A model generated the notes under the pieces. The model saw only the letters and a program-made list of their open reading frames with translations, was not told the origin of the DNA and did no database searches. From Tardiphaga robiniae (GTDB lineage Bacteria > Pseudomonadota > Alphaproteobacteria > Rhizobiales > Xanthobacteraceae), in assembly GCF_013359755.1 (NCBI RefSeq), contig NZ_JABMCJ010000077.1, positions 226,354 to 290,353 of the forward strand: 64,000 nt of DNA, in the 5' to 3' direction. The stretch's first letter is position 1; the number at the start of each line of letters is the position of its first letter. Shown here in pieces: positions 41,016-49,306 of the stretch. A program made the translations under genes and the position numbers.

Positions 41016-41345
41016 ATGATCCAGAAACCGATGACCTGCGCCGAGATCGCCCAGCGGCTCGGCATGTCGCTGGACAATTTCTACAAGAGCCGCGGCCGAC
41101 TGCATCAGGTCGACAAGATGCCGCGGCCGCTGAACGAGCGCGGCAAAGCCGCCTATGATCGGGCCAGCATGGAAGCGTGGTTCACCCGTGATCACCCAAT
41201 GCGTCCGCCAGCGCCCGCAAACGACCCGCTGCCGGCGCCGGAGCCCTCGACCGACGAGGAACACCGTATCCGCCTGGCGCGTGCCTATGCACCGCAAAGG
41301 CCCGCTGCCGCCCTTGACATCCGCCGCCGACAGGCCGGAGGCTGA
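41016..41345 (+). CDS. Excisionase-like HTH protein
   Basis: A 109-residue protein beginning MIQKPMTCAEIAQRLGMSLDNFYKSRGRLHQ and continuing MPRPLNERGKAAYDRASMEAWF. This is the winged/MerR-like helix-turn-helix of excisionases and AlpA-type regulators, where the last element (an ordered DR.SMEAWF) binds DNA. The C-terminus is Pro-rich. It lies just upstream of the integrase, as excisionases normally do. It would bind near the attachment sites and drive excision. Confidence 0.7.
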   Translation: MIQKPMTCAEIAQRLGMSLDNFYKSRGRLHQVDKMPRPLNERGKAAYDRASMEAWFTRDHPMRPPAPANDPLPAPEPSTDEEHRIRLARAYAPQRPAAALDIRRRQAGG

Positions 41346-41380
41346 CGTCCCTTCCCTCCGTCCGCACCGGAGCCTTTGCC

Positions 41381-42703
41381 ATGACCGTGAAACTACCCTG
41401 GATCAAATGGCGCGACGGGCGCCCGCGCCTGACCAACGGCACGCGAGAACGCGCCCTCGGCTTCGCTGACGCCGACCTTCGCCACGCGCCTTATGATTCC
41501 AAGGGCCGTCCGCTAGGCGCTTGGTTCACCTATGAGGAGGCGCGCGAAGCCTCCGAACAACATCACCAGAAGATCCTGGCAGCACGCGCCGAGGGCGCTA
41601 AGCCGAAGGCCGCCAAACCACTGCGGCCGCCTACGCTCGAAGATCTGATGGATGACTGGATGAATTCGGTTGAGGTGCAGGCACTGTCATCGAGCTCGAT
41701 CAGCTCCTATCGCAAGGCGACGCGGGCGGTCATCTATCGGCCGGAGAGCCGGACAGAAGCCAAAGACCGCCGCACGCGCGAACGCGCCGCCGCAGTGCTG
41801 GGCGTGGCCATTCCGGAGCGCGAACGCGAGCCCATCGCCTCGGCGCCGCCATCGTCGATCGGCGCGCCGGAGTTGCGCGACTTCTTCAACTATCTGAAAG
41901 GCGCGCGAGGGCATCACATGGCACTGGCCGCGATCTCGGCGCTGTCGGCCGCCATGACATGGGGTCGTGAGAGCACGAAGTGGCGACTGGCTCGCAATCC
42001 GCGCATGGATATGCAGTTTGATCGCCCAGACGGCCGCGTGGTTCTGATCACCTTCGAGGAGTTCAAGGCGCTTGTGGCAGCCGCCGACGCCATCGGTCGC
42101 GCATCGATCGGCGATGCCATCTTTCTCGGACTGTTCACCGGCCAGCGGCAAAACGATCGCTTGGCGCTCAAGGATGAAGGGCTGGTCGATGGACGCCGTC
42201 AGCTTAAACAGAGCAAGACCGGCATGATTGTCGGATTGAAAGAAGCTCCGCATCTGACAGCCCGCCTGGCCGCCGCCAAGGTACGCGTCGCGGCCCTAAA
42301 GATGAAGCTCGGCCTGCGCGACATGCCGGAGACCATTGTGGTCGATGAGACGACTGGCCGGCAATACAACGAGCACACCTATCGCCATCTGTTCGCCGAG
42401 ATCCGCACGCTGGCCATCAAGGGCGACGAAGCCCGCGGCCTGCAGCCCTGCCCATCGCTTGCTTTCATCAATCCGAATTCCGGCGCGCCAGACTTCAAAC
42501 ACGATCAGGATCTTCGCGACACCTGCGTGATCCTGCTCGATCGCGCCGGCAACGACCTGCTGTCGATCTGCGACGTCACCGGCCATAGCTATCAGTCGGC
42601 GCAGACCATCATGAAGAACTATCGCGCCCGCAACGCCGAGCGCGCCGACGTTGCGATCGACCGCCTGGTGGCGTTCATGTCGAAAGAAGGGATGACGGGA
42701 TGA
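41381..42703 (+). CDS. int: Tyrosine recombinase (phage integrase)
   Basis: A 440-residue integrase. Residues about 85-200 form the SAM-like core-binding domain (TLEDLMDDWMNSVEVQ...). The catalytic domain (about 220-415) shows R256 in FTGQRQND, the second-box Arg in DLRDT (R379, with Asp377 where His is more usual), H402 in VTGHS and the nucleophile Y414 in MKNY. It catalyses integration into tRNA-Lys and, with the excisionase, excision. The gene ends in an ATGA overlap with the next small gene. The N-terminal part (about 1-75) likely binds the arm sites. Confidence 0.95.
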   Translation: MTVKLPWIKWRDGRPRLTNGTRERALGFADADLRHAPYDSKGRPLGAWFTYEEAREASEQHHQKILAARAEGAKPKAAKPLRPPTLEDLMDDWMNSVEVQALSSSSISSYRKATRAVIYRPESRTEAKDRRTRERAAAVLGVAIPEREREPIASAPPSSIGAPELRDFFNYLKGARGHHMALAAISALSAAMTWGRESTKWRLARNPRMDMQFDRPDGRVVLITFEEFKALVAAADAIGRASIGDAIFLGLFTGQRQNDRLALKDEGLVDGRRQLKQSKTGMIVGLKEAPHLTARLAAAKVRVAALKMKLGLRDMPETIVVDETTGRQYNEHTYRHLFAEIRTLAIKGDEARGLQPCPSLAFINPNSGAPDFKHDQDLRDTCVILLDRAGNDLLSICDVTGHSYQSAQTIMKNYRARNAERADVAIDRLVAFMSKEGMTG

Positions 42704-42912
42704 GCGACGATTTTGTATTCGATGGCCACATTGTGTTTCCGCCGCTCGGGACAGACAAGAAGCTCGGCCTCAAGCGCGGGCTAGCGGCCGAGAACGCGAC
42801 CTATGTTGGGCGCGACAAAGAAGTCACTTTCACAAAGGACGATATGGCGCTGCACGTGCATGACGGGAAAACACCTGGCGGACGCCTCCACTTCCGTCTG
42901 TCCGAAACCTGA
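42700..42912 (+). CDS. Small protein resembling a tail-fibre (Mtd-like) N-terminal motif
   Basis: A 70-residue protein overlapping the integrase stop (ATGA). KKLGLKRGLAAENATYVGRDKEV followed by DDMALHVHDGKTPGGR is the LRRGT...N...F.G..GE...D....L.VHDG.T.GG motif that begins many phage tail fibres and Mtd-type receptor-binding proteins. Here it stands alone beside the integrase and far from the tail genes. It may be a relic of a tail fibre exchange or a decoy/adaptor; unknown. Confidence 0.65.
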   Translation: MSDDFVFDGHIVFPPLGTDKKLGLKRGLAAENATYVGRDKEVTFTKDDMALHVHDGKTPGGRLHFRLSET

Positions 42913-42930
42913 CATCAGCGAGTTGAAGAC

Positions 42931-43194
42931 CTAATCCCCGCTCGGATATTCTCGACTTCGATCGTAGCTGTTGTGCAGCCGCTTCGGGATGTAGTTGCGA
43001 TAGACATGCGCCCGGTGCCGCATCACGACCCGCATCGCCGGCTCATCCTTCACCAGATCGCGCCACTTCGCCAGCGCCGGATCGAACCGGCCATAGGCGT
43101 GCAGCCGGATGAAATGGCTGCTGTCATCGTTCCAGATCTCGACCCAGAAATCGGGCGGGCCTTCGGTCAGGATCAGCGGGAAATCGGTCGGCAT
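42931..43194 (-). CDS. Hypothetical protein (87 aa), minus strand at the right prophage end
   Basis: Starts MPTDFPLILTEGPPDF; a GAGGTG site precedes this ATG and is inside the longer frame, so I choose the inner start. The product is rich in Arg/His/Trp and aromatic residues (PDFWVEIWNDDSSHFIRLHAYGRF). It lies between the plus-strand integrase operon and the attachment site and converges on it, so it is expressed independently, perhaps in the lysogen. Family not recognised. Confidence 0.6.
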   Translation of the reverse strand: MPTDFPLILTEGPPDFWVEIWNDDSSHFIRLHAYGRFDPALAKWRDLVKDEPAMRVVMRHRAHVYRNYIPKRLHNSYDRSREYPSGD

Positions 43195-43251
43195 TCGGCA
43201 CCTCGGCAAGCATCGGCCGACACCTAGAACGCATCAAGAACATCCGTCAAA

Positions 43252-43295
43252 TGTCGCACGGCGTGCGACAAAACCGTGTCGCACGGTGTCGCACG
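43252..43295. promoter_or_regulatory. Candidate integrase arm-type sites, right end
   Basis: Four copies of TGTCGCACG: forward at 43252-43260, 43277-43285 and 43287-43295, reverse at 43262-43270. The first two form a perfect 19-bp palindrome (TGTCGCACGGCGTGCGACA). They lie 60-100 bp from the right core site, and the same 8-mer is near the left core (2986, 3024). Confidence 0.6.
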
Positions 43296-43352
43296 TTCAC
43301 GCTTTGGGCAGAGCGTCTGTTTAATAAGATGTTGTTATGTCGGGGGTTTTAG

Positions 43353-43397
43353 TGGTGGGCGCACTAGGGCTCGAACCTAGGACCCGGTGATTAAGAG
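43353..43397. other. attR: phage-supplied 3' end of tRNA-Lys
   Basis: 45 bases identical to 2907-2951. The crossover must lie in the shared segment, most likely at TTAAGAG in the anticodon loop, between the 5-bp arms GGTGA and TCACC of the anticodon stem, which act as the inverted core sites. Confidence 0.9.
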
Positions 43398-43428
43398 TCA
43401 CCTGCTCTACCAACTGAGCTATGCGCCC
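43353..43428 (-). tRNA. tRNA-Lys(CUU), restored by the prophage
   Basis: A complete 76-nt tRNA with encoded CCA. Read on the minus strand: acceptor GGGCGCA / TGCGCCC, D arm with AGTTGGTAGA, anticodon loop CTCTTAA (anticodon CTT), T arm GGTTCGAGCC. The 3' part from the anticodon loop onward (43353-43397) comes from the phage attP, the 5' part from the host. The gene is therefore intact after integration. Confidence 0.97.
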
Positions 43429-43540
43429 GGATCCAGATCCGGATATCCCCGTGGGGACGGCGTCGTTTAGCAAAGCGATCCGGGGATGTCCAGCGACGCT
43501 GTCACAAAAATTGCACCGTTTTTCGCAATCGCAAAAATGC

Positions 43541-43570
43541 GAAAAAGCCGCTGGATTTCAGCGGCTTCTT
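43541..43570 (-). terminator. Rho-independent terminator of the LTxxQ gene
   Basis: On the minus strand the stem AAGCCGCTG/CAGCGGCTT (43545-43553 and 43559-43567) with a 5-base loop is followed by TTTTTC. It lies about 30 bases after the stop codon at 43602. Confidence 0.8.
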
Positions 43571-43601
43571 CGTCATTGCGGCGGTGGAAAACTGCTCCGG
43601 A

Positions 43602-44255
43602 TCAGAGCCGTTCGGCGCCCGGTGCGGCGTCGTGGTCGAATCTGTCGCCGGGGCCACCGGGACCGCGATCGTCGTCATCGCCGAAACGCGGGCGATCGAA
43701 GCCGGGAGGGCCGAATCCCTCGCCTTCGAAGCTGCCGCGCTCATAGCCCGGCCGCGGGCCGCGATGACGCCAGCCGCCCTCCCCGCCGCCGAGGCCGCGG
43801 TCCATATGGGTCAGCACTGCCAGTCGCCGCTTCTGCCCGTCATCGAGGGTCTTGTAGAGCGGGTCGGCGGCATCGGCGATTTTCTTCAGCGCGGCGGCCG
43901 TGGTGGCCATGTCGCCGGCGCGCTGCTGCAGGCGGACGACCGGATTGTCCGGCGTGTCGGTCCGCTTCGCGTCGTCGTCGCGGTTCTTGCGCTCTTCCAT
44001 GCGCGCATTGGCGCGGTCGATGCGCAGCTTGGCGAAATCGCGCACTGCGCTCTCTACCGCCGGCCACATCTTCTCCTGGTCCGGCGTCAGCTTGAGCCCG
44101 GCCTTGACCGCGGCGATCCGCGCATCGGCGAACGCAGCGCGGTCTTCCGGATTCATCCGGGCGTGATGATGCATCCATGGACGGTGCTGGGCATAGACCG
44201 CGGTGGAACCGGCGATCACGGCGACAGCGGCACCGGCGAGCAAGATCTTCTTCAT
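43602..44255 (-). CDS. Periplasmic LTxxQ-motif protein (Spy/CpxP-like)
   Basis: A 217-residue protein with a signal peptide (about 1-22, ending VYAQ). The mature protein is helical with the motif LTPDQEKMW (about 55) and later partial copies, typical of the LTxxQ family around CpxP and Spy, which are periplasmic chaperones of the envelope stress response. The C-terminus (about 150-217) is a Gly/Arg/Asp/Pro-rich disordered tail. An AAGGAGG site precedes the ATG. A good terminator follows. Role in this organism is unknown; metal or stress response is usual for the family. Confidence 0.8.
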   Translation of the reverse strand: MKKILLAGAAVAVIAGSTAVYAQHRPWMHHHARMNPEDRAAFADARIAAVKAGLKLTPDQEKMWPAVESAVRDFAKLRIDRANARMEERKNRDDDAKRTDTPDNPVVRLQQRAGDMATTAAALKKIADAADPLYKTLDDGQKRRLAVLTHMDRGLGGGEGGWRHRGPRPGYERGSFEGEGFGPPGFDRPRFGDDDDRGPGGPGDRFDHDAAPGAERL

Positions 44256-44393
44256 GGCAACCTCCTTTGGAAAGTCACCTGAAGATGATCCTGCGCTGCC
44301 GCGGCTTCAACTTACGCTTTGGCCATATGTTTTCCGGATGTGTTCGTCTTCTGAATATGCATTCACGATGGAACACACTTCAGAATTCTTTTG

Positions 44394-45719
44394 TCACAGC
44401 ATCCCGAGCAATCGCGGCAGCCACAGCGAGAGTTCCGGAATGTAGGTGATGAGGCCGAGGAAAATCAGCAGCGTGATCAGCCACGGCAGCACGGCAATGG
44501 AGAGTTCGGTGATCCCCATCTTCGCGATACCGGAGGCGACGTAGAGATTGAGTCCCACCGGCGGATGACACATGCCGATTTCCATATTGACCACGATGAT
44601 GATGCCGAAGTGCACCGGATGAATGCCGAGCTTGACGGCGATCGGATAAAGGATCGGCGCCATGATCAGAACGATCGAGGACGGCTCCATCACATTGCCC
44701 GCGAGCAGCAGCAGCAGGTTCACCACCAGCAGGAAGGTGATCCAGTTGATGCCGCTGTTCGTGATCCAGTTCGACATCGCCTGCGGGATCTGCTCGCTGG
44801 TCATCAGGAACGAGAACAGCACCGCGTTGGTGACGATGTAGAGGATCATCGCGCTCATGCTGGCCGAGATCAGAAGAACCTTGGGCACGTCCTTCCACTT
44901 CATGTCCTTGTAGATGAACATCTCGATCAGGAAGGCGTAGACGGCGCTCATGGCGGCGGCTTCCGTCGGCGTGAACCAGCCGAGATAGATGCCTCCCAGC
45001 ACGATAACGATCAGCGAAATGCCCCAAGCTGATTCCCGAAAGGCGTGCCAGCTCTCGGCCCAGGTTGCCTTGGGTATGCGCGGATAGTTGTTCTTCCACG
45101 CGCGATACCAGGTCGTGGCGGAGAGCATGACGGCCAGGATCACACCCGGTATCATTCCGGCCATGAACAATTGTCCGACCGAGGCGGAAGAGACCTTCTC
45201 GCCGGCGGGACCGAAGTAAACCGCACCGCTGGTCGATACTGCGTAGATCACCATGATGATCGAAGGCGGAATCAGGTTGCCGAGCGCGCCGCCGGTAACG
45301 ATGATGCCGGCAGCAAAGCGCTTCGGGTAACCGACCGAAAGCATGGCCGGCAGCATGATCGAGCCGATCGCCACCACAGTCGCCGGCGAAGACCCCGACA
45401 CCGCTGAAAACAGCGCGGCGGCCATCGTGGCTGCAATGCCCAGTCCGCCGGCCCAATGGCCGATCATCGTCCGCGCGAATTCGATCATTCGCCGCGCGAC
45501 GCCGCCATGCGTAAGGAAGTTTCCGGCGAGGATGAAGAACGGGATCGCCATGATCTCGAACTTCTCGATGCCGGTAAACAGCTTCAGCGCGACGGATTCG
45601 ATCGGCACGTTGGTCATGAAAAACAGGAACGTCAGCACCGTGAGACCGAGCGCGATCGAGATCGGCATGCCCGTCAGCATCAGCACAACAAGCAGTCCGA
45701 AAATAATGGCAGCGATCAT
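44394..45719 (-). CDS. dctM: TRAP transporter large membrane subunit (DctM)
   Basis: A 441-residue protein with about twelve hydrophobic helices over its whole length. The start MIAAIIFGLLVVLMLTGMPISIALG, then FFILAGNFLTHGGVARRMIEFA, SGSSPATVVAIGSIMLPAML and NLIPPSIIMVIYA, are signatures of DctM permeases. It should form the Na+-coupled channel subunit that takes substrate from the periplasmic binding protein (46436-47437) with the small subunit (45716-46291). The stop codon of dctQ overlaps its start (ATGA). Substrates of this family include C4-dicarboxylates and other organic acids; the specific one is not evident. Confidence 0.95.
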   Translation of the reverse strand: MIAAIIFGLLVVLMLTGMPISIALGLTVLTFLFFMTNVPIESVALKLFTGIEKFEIMAIPFFILAGNFLTHGGVARRMIEFARTMIGHWAGGLGIAATMAAALFSAVSGSSPATVVAIGSIMLPAMLSVGYPKRFAAGIIVTGGALGNLIPPSIIMVIYAVSTSGAVYFGPAGEKVSSASVGQLFMAGMIPGVILAVMLSATTWYRAWKNNYPRIPKATWAESWHAFRESAWGISLIVIVLGGIYLGWFTPTEAAAMSAVYAFLIEMFIYKDMKWKDVPKVLLISASMSAMILYIVTNAVLFSFLMTSEQIPQAMSNWITNSGINWITFLLVVNLLLLLAGNVMEPSSIVLIMAPILYPIAVKLGIHPVHFGIIIVVNMEIGMCHPPVGLNLYVASGIAKMGITELSIAVLPWLITLLIFLGLITYIPELSLWLPRLLGML

Positions 45720-46291
45720 CGGATGATCCTCGCGGCGCTGGCGGCGGCGGCTTCGGGATCGATCCCCTCCACGTCGGTCTCGTCATGATGTGGGAGTTCG
45801 CCGGTGCGCCAGAACTTGCGAGCAACCTGCAGGAAGCGGAAGCACATCAGATAGGAGCCGAGCGGAACACAGAGATAGATGATCCAGCTCGGCAGTTCGA
45901 GATCGGGCGTCACCTGATCGGTGTACATCAGCCCGTAGACGAATTTCGCGCCCATGCTCCCGACCACAAAGGTGAAGAGCGCGCCGCAGAGCAGACCGAA
46001 CATCACCACCGTCTTGCGCCAGGGCGGGTCGAGTTGGTTCACCAGCACATCGACGCCGACATGGATGCCGGTCCGCACGCCGTAGGCGGCGCCGAACTTC
46101 GCCATCCACACGAACATCAAGATGCACAGCTCCTGCGCCCACGACAGGTGGATCGGAAACAAAAACGGATAGAAGAACGGGATGCCGACGAGGTAGCGAT
46201 GTGCCACTGCAATGAAAATGATCACGGTCGCGGCCGCGATCAATGTCATGATCAGCAGTTCCTCAAGCCGATCGAGGATGCGAAGAAACAT
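45716..46291 (-). CDS. dctQ: TRAP transporter small membrane subunit (DctQ)
   Basis: A 191-residue protein with four hydrophobic helices (about 14-36, 52-72, 92-112, 132-155), the standard DctQ topology: LSWAQELCILMFVWMAKFGAAYG, then GIHVGVDVLVN. It stabilises DctM and completes the TRAP permease. The gene lies between the binding protein gene and dctM, with a gap of 144 bp from the former. The C-terminus is acidic and short, as usual. Confidence 0.9.
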   Translation of the reverse strand: MFLRILDRLEELLIMTLIAAATVIIFIAVAHRYLVGIPFFYPFLFPIHLSWAQELCILMFVWMAKFGAAYGVRTGIHVGVDVLVNQLDPPWRKTVVMFGLLCGALFTFVVGSMGAKFVYGLMYTDQVTPDLELPSWIIYLCVPLGSYLMCFRFLQVARKFWRTGELPHHDETDVEGIDPEAAAASAARIIR

Positions 46292-46435
46292 TTAGTCCCC
46301 CAGTGCGGGTCAACCGGCAATTGATCTGATCGCGGCGTGACCTTGCGCTAACCCCATTCCGCAGTCAGGCAACTGCGGCCCCCGGGGCGTCAGTGGCTTC
46401 CGCACCCGAGGGCGCGGAAGCTCACATCGTCAATC

Positions 46436-47437
46436 CTAGTTGGTGGCGCCGCGCGTTTCCTTGAGAAATTCGTCGATCAGTGGCTTGCCTACCCGGCCTG
46501 CCACATCGGTATAAACCGACTCCACCGCCTTGCGCATGCCCGCATCCTGCTCCGGCGTCAGTGTAACAAATTCGGTCTTGCCGCTCTTCTTCATCTCGGC
46601 GAGTGCGTCGTCGTTTTCCTTCGCCGACTGGCCGTTGCCATAGGCGGTGGCTTCCTTCATGGCCTTTTCCAGAAGGCCGCGTGTATCCGCCGGAATGCCA
46701 TCCCAGAATTTCTTGTTCACCACCACAACGTAACCGATATAACCGTGGTTGGTCAGCGTAGTGTACTTCTGCACCTCATGCATTTTCTGGGTGTAGATGT
46801 TCGACGGCGTATTCTCCTGACCATCGACCACGCCCGTCTGCAGCGCCTGGTACACTTCCGAGAACGCCATCACCTGCGGAATCGCGCCAAGCGTGCGGAA
46901 TTGAGCTTCCAGCACCTTTGACGACTGAATGCGGAATTTCATGCCTTTGTAGTCCGCGGGAGTGAGCAACTTCTTGTTCGCGGTCATCTGCTTGAAGCCG
47001 TTGTCCCAATAGGCAAGGCCGGTCATGCCTTTGGAATCCAGCAGCTTGAGCAGCCGCGCGCCAAGCGGGCCGTCAGTCACCTTGCGCAGGGTGGCGAGGT
47101 CCGGAAGGATGTAGGGAAGATCGAAAACCTCGAACTCCTTGACGCCGATCGGCCCGAACTTCGAGTTCGACGGCGCCAGCATTTGCACCGCGCCGAGCTG
47201 CAAGGCTTCCAGCTCTTCCTTGTCCTTGTAGAGCTGCGAGTTCGGATAGACTTCGACCTTGACCTTGCCGTCGGTGTATTTCTCGGCGAGTTCCTTGAAC
47301 TTCTCCGCAGCGAGGCCCTTCGGCGTGTTCGGCGCGACGACATGGCTGAATTTGATGATGATAGGCGCCTGCGCGGCGGCCGGTCCTATCAATGCAAGCG
47401 CGGCGACCGATGCTGCTGCGAAAATCAATTTGCGCAT
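46436..47437 (-). CDS. dctP: TRAP transporter periplasmic binding protein (DctP)
   Basis: A 333-residue protein. Signal peptide about 1-23 (ALIGPAAAQA). The mature part begins IIIKFSHVVAPNTPKGLAAEKFKEL, the classic DctP start, followed by VEVYPNSQLYKDKEELEAL, the substrate-binding Arg in GMKFRIQSSKV, and SEVYQALQTGVVDGQENTP. It delivers substrate to DctQM. A GGGAG site precedes the ATG at 47437, so a longer frame is rejected. It is probably the first gene of the dctPQM operon; the 187-bp region upstream is shared with the leuA terminator. Confidence 0.95.
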   Translation of the reverse strand: MRKLIFAAASVAALALIGPAAAQAPIIIKFSHVVAPNTPKGLAAEKFKELAEKYTDGKVKVEVYPNSQLYKDKEELEALQLGAVQMLAPSNSKFGPIGVKEFEVFDLPYILPDLATLRKVTDGPLGARLLKLLDSKGMTGLAYWDNGFKQMTANKKLLTPADYKGMKFRIQSSKVLEAQFRTLGAIPQVMAFSEVYQALQTGVVDGQENTPSNIYTQKMHEVQKYTTLTNHGYIGYVVVVNKKFWDGIPADTRGLLEKAMKEATAYGNGQSAKENDDALAEMKKSGKTEFVTLTPEQDAGMRKAVESVYTDVAGRVGKPLIDEFLKETRGATN

Positions 47438-47572
47438 GTGTTTCTCCCGTATGACGTGGGAGCTCATTGAGCGGCTCCCGCTTGTATGCCAGTTGCAGCA
47501 ATATAGAGATCAATGCGCAAACGCCATTGCCCCTTCGCAGGGGTACAACATGAAATCGATGCTGCAACGCAA

Positions 47573-47600
47573 AACGCGGAGCCGAAGCTCCGCGTTGATT
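47573..47600 (-). terminator. Rho-independent terminator of leuA
   Basis: On the minus strand the stem AACGCGGAGC / GCTCCGCGTT (47573-47582 and 47587-47596) closes a UUCG tetraloop and ends in a T4 run. It lies about 30 bases after the leuA stop codon. Confidence 0.85.
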
Positions 47601-47624
47601 ACGCGTCAAAGTTTCAGAGCAAGA

Positions 47625-49193
47625 TCAGCTCGCGGCAGCAACCGGCGCCGGCATATCGCGCTCGCGTTTCATGACGATCTTGTTCAAGGCGCCGAGATAG
47701 GCCTTTGCCGAGGCCACCAGCGTATCCGGATCGGCGGCGCGCGAGGTCATCGATCGGCCTTCATGGGCCAGCCGCACCGATACTTCCGCCTGCGCGTCGG
47801 TGCCTTCGGTCACGGCGTGGACCTGATACAGTTCCAGCTTGGCCTCATGCGGCACCAGCGCCTTGATGCAGTTGAACACCGCATCGACCGGACCATTGCC
47901 CTCGGCCTCCTCGATCTTCAGCACGCCTTCGACATTCAGCTTCATGGTGGCGCGCTGCGGGCCATGGGTGCCGGCGATCACCGTCAGCGACACCAGCTTG
48001 ATGCGGTCATGGGCCTGCACGATCTCCTGATCGACAAGCGCCTCGATATCCTCGTCGTAGATATCCTTCTTGCGATCCGCCAAGGCCTTCATGCGGATGA
48101 AGGCGTCCTCGATCTGGTTCTTGCCCAGCTTGTAGCCCAGCTCTTCCAGACGATGGATGAAGGCGTGACGGCCGGAATGCTTGCCGAGCACGATCGACGA
48201 CTGCTTCAGGCCCACCGAGGCCGGCGTCATGATTTCGTAGGTCGATGCGTCCTTCAGCACGCCATCCTGATGGATGCCGCTCTCATGCGCGAAGGCATTA
48301 CGGCCGACGATCGCCTTGTTGTACTGCACCGGGAACGAGGTCGCCGCCGAGACCACCTTCGACGCGCGGGTGAGCATCGTCGGGTCGATCCTGTTCCAGT
48401 ACGGGAATTTGTCGTTCCGCACATTGATGGCCATCACGACTTCTTCCAGCGCCGCATTGCCCGCGCGCTCGCCGATGCCGTTAATGGTGCACTCGACCTG
48501 ACGCGCGCCGCCGTCGATACCGGCCAGCGTATTCGCCACCGCCATGCCGAGATCGTTGTGGCAATGGACGGAGAAGATCGCCTGATCGGAATTCGGCACG
48601 CGCTCGCGCAGGGTGCGGATGATGCGGGTGTATTCTTCCGGCGTGGTGTAACCGACTGTGTCGGGAATGTTCACCGTGGTGGCGCCGGCCTTGATGACGG
48701 CCTCGGTGATGCGGCACAGGAAGTCGATGTCGCTGCGGGTGGCGTCTTCCGCCGACCATTCGACATTGTTGACCATGTTGCGGGCACGGGTGACGCCAGC
48801 CACCGAGGCGTCGATCACCTGTTCCGGGGTCATGTTCAGCTTGACGCGCATATGCAACGGCGAGGTCGCGATCACCATGTGAACGCGAGCACGATCACCG
48901 GCGGGCTTCACCGCTTCAGCGCAGCGGTCGATGTCCTTCGGATTGACGCGGCCGAGACCGGCGATAACCGAGTTCTTCGAGCGCTTGGCAATCTCGTGCA
49001 CCGCCTCGAAATCACCTTCCGACGAGATTGGGAAACCGGCCTCGATGATATCGACGCCCATATCGTCGAGCATCTCGGCGATTTCGAGCTTCTCCTCGAA
49101 GGTCATGGTGGCGCCGGGGCACTGCTCGCCATCACGCAAGGTGGTGTCGAAAATGAAGACGCGGTCCTTGTCGGACTTCTGAGTCGTGGTCAT
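47625..49193 (-). CDS. leuA: 2-isopropylmalate synthase
   Basis: A 522-residue enzyme that condenses acetyl-CoA and 2-oxoisovalerate, the first step of leucine synthesis, in the cytoplasm. The N-terminal TIM barrel starts IFDTTLRDGEQCPG (Arg20, Asp21 metal ligand) and includes VHCHNDLGMAVAN with the metal-binding His pair. AFAHESGIHQDGVLK is the catalytic-subdomain segment. The C-terminal region (about 395-510) is the LeuA regulatory domain, which binds leucine for feedback inhibition. The length is normal for the bacterial enzyme. A leucine-rich leader peptide is encoded at 49300-49428, so expression probably responds to leucyl-tRNA supply. Confidence 0.97.
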   Translation of the reverse strand: MTTTQKSDKDRVFIFDTTLRDGEQCPGATMTFEEKLEIAEMLDDMGVDIIEAGFPISSEGDFEAVHEIAKRSKNSVIAGLGRVNPKDIDRCAEAVKPAGDRARVHMVIATSPLHMRVKLNMTPEQVIDASVAGVTRARNMVNNVEWSAEDATRSDIDFLCRITEAVIKAGATTVNIPDTVGYTTPEEYTRIIRTLRERVPNSDQAIFSVHCHNDLGMAVANTLAGIDGGARQVECTINGIGERAGNAALEEVVMAINVRNDKFPYWNRIDPTMLTRASKVVSAATSFPVQYNKAIVGRNAFAHESGIHQDGVLKDASTYEIMTPASVGLKQSSIVLGKHSGRHAFIHRLEELGYKLGKNQIEDAFIRMKALADRKKDIYDEDIEALVDQEIVQAHDRIKLVSLTVIAGTHGPQRATMKLNVEGVLKIEEAEGNGPVDAVFNCIKALVPHEAKLELYQVHAVTEGTDAQAEVSVRLAHEGRSMTSRAADPDTLVASAKAYLGALNKIVMKRERDMPAPVAAAS

Positions 49194-49263
49194 GGAATAT
49201 TCCTTAGGTCGAGGCGCTAATGTCTGGGCGCCAGAGGGAGCTGATGGTTCTGGATGTCATGAT

Positions 49264-49306
49264 CCCCTGAGTACCCAGGCCAAACGGCCCAGACGGCGCT
49301 CAGGGG
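49264..49306 (-). promoter_or_regulatory. Hairpin after the leu leader peptide (putative attenuator element)
   Basis: CCCCTGAG (49299-49306 on the minus strand) pairs with CTCAGGGG (49264-49271), enclosing an inner GGCC-GTTT-GGCC hairpin. The stem starts within the stop codon region of the leader peptide. No U-run follows, so its mode (Rho-dependent, antiterminator, or occlusion) is not clear. Confidence 0.5.

Larger units (their letters stand above)
2907..43397. mobile_element. Prophage with podovirus-type virion genes, integrated in tRNA-Lys(CUU)
   Basis: Bounded by a 45-bp perfect direct repeat that is the 3' part of tRNA-Lys, from the anticodon loop to CCA. It carries, in coherent order, lysis genes, tail fibres, ejection proteins, T7 gp11/gp12-like tail tube proteins, capsid, portal, both terminase subunits, primase, helicase, initiator-like gene, Cro/CI pair, excisionase-like gene and tyrosine integrase. 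There is no tape measure, sheath or baseplate gene, so a short-tailed phage is inferred. None of the core genes is visibly broken, so it may be inducible. The integrase lies next to the restored tRNA. Confidence 0.95.

Noticed and set aside
44380..45825. 481-residue frame overlapping dctM in another frame
   Set aside because: The dctM frame has the complete TRAP signature and the ATGA link to dctQ; this one is its shadow.
46396..46421. Inverted repeat GCTTCCGC...GCGGAAGC as a terminator
   Set aside because: Lies before the dctP stop in the operon gap with no T-run; probably incidental or an mRNA processing site.
47259..49220. 653-residue plus-strand frame opposite leuA and dctP
   Set aside because: Antisense shadow of leuA; composition typical of the complementary strand in GC-rich DNA.
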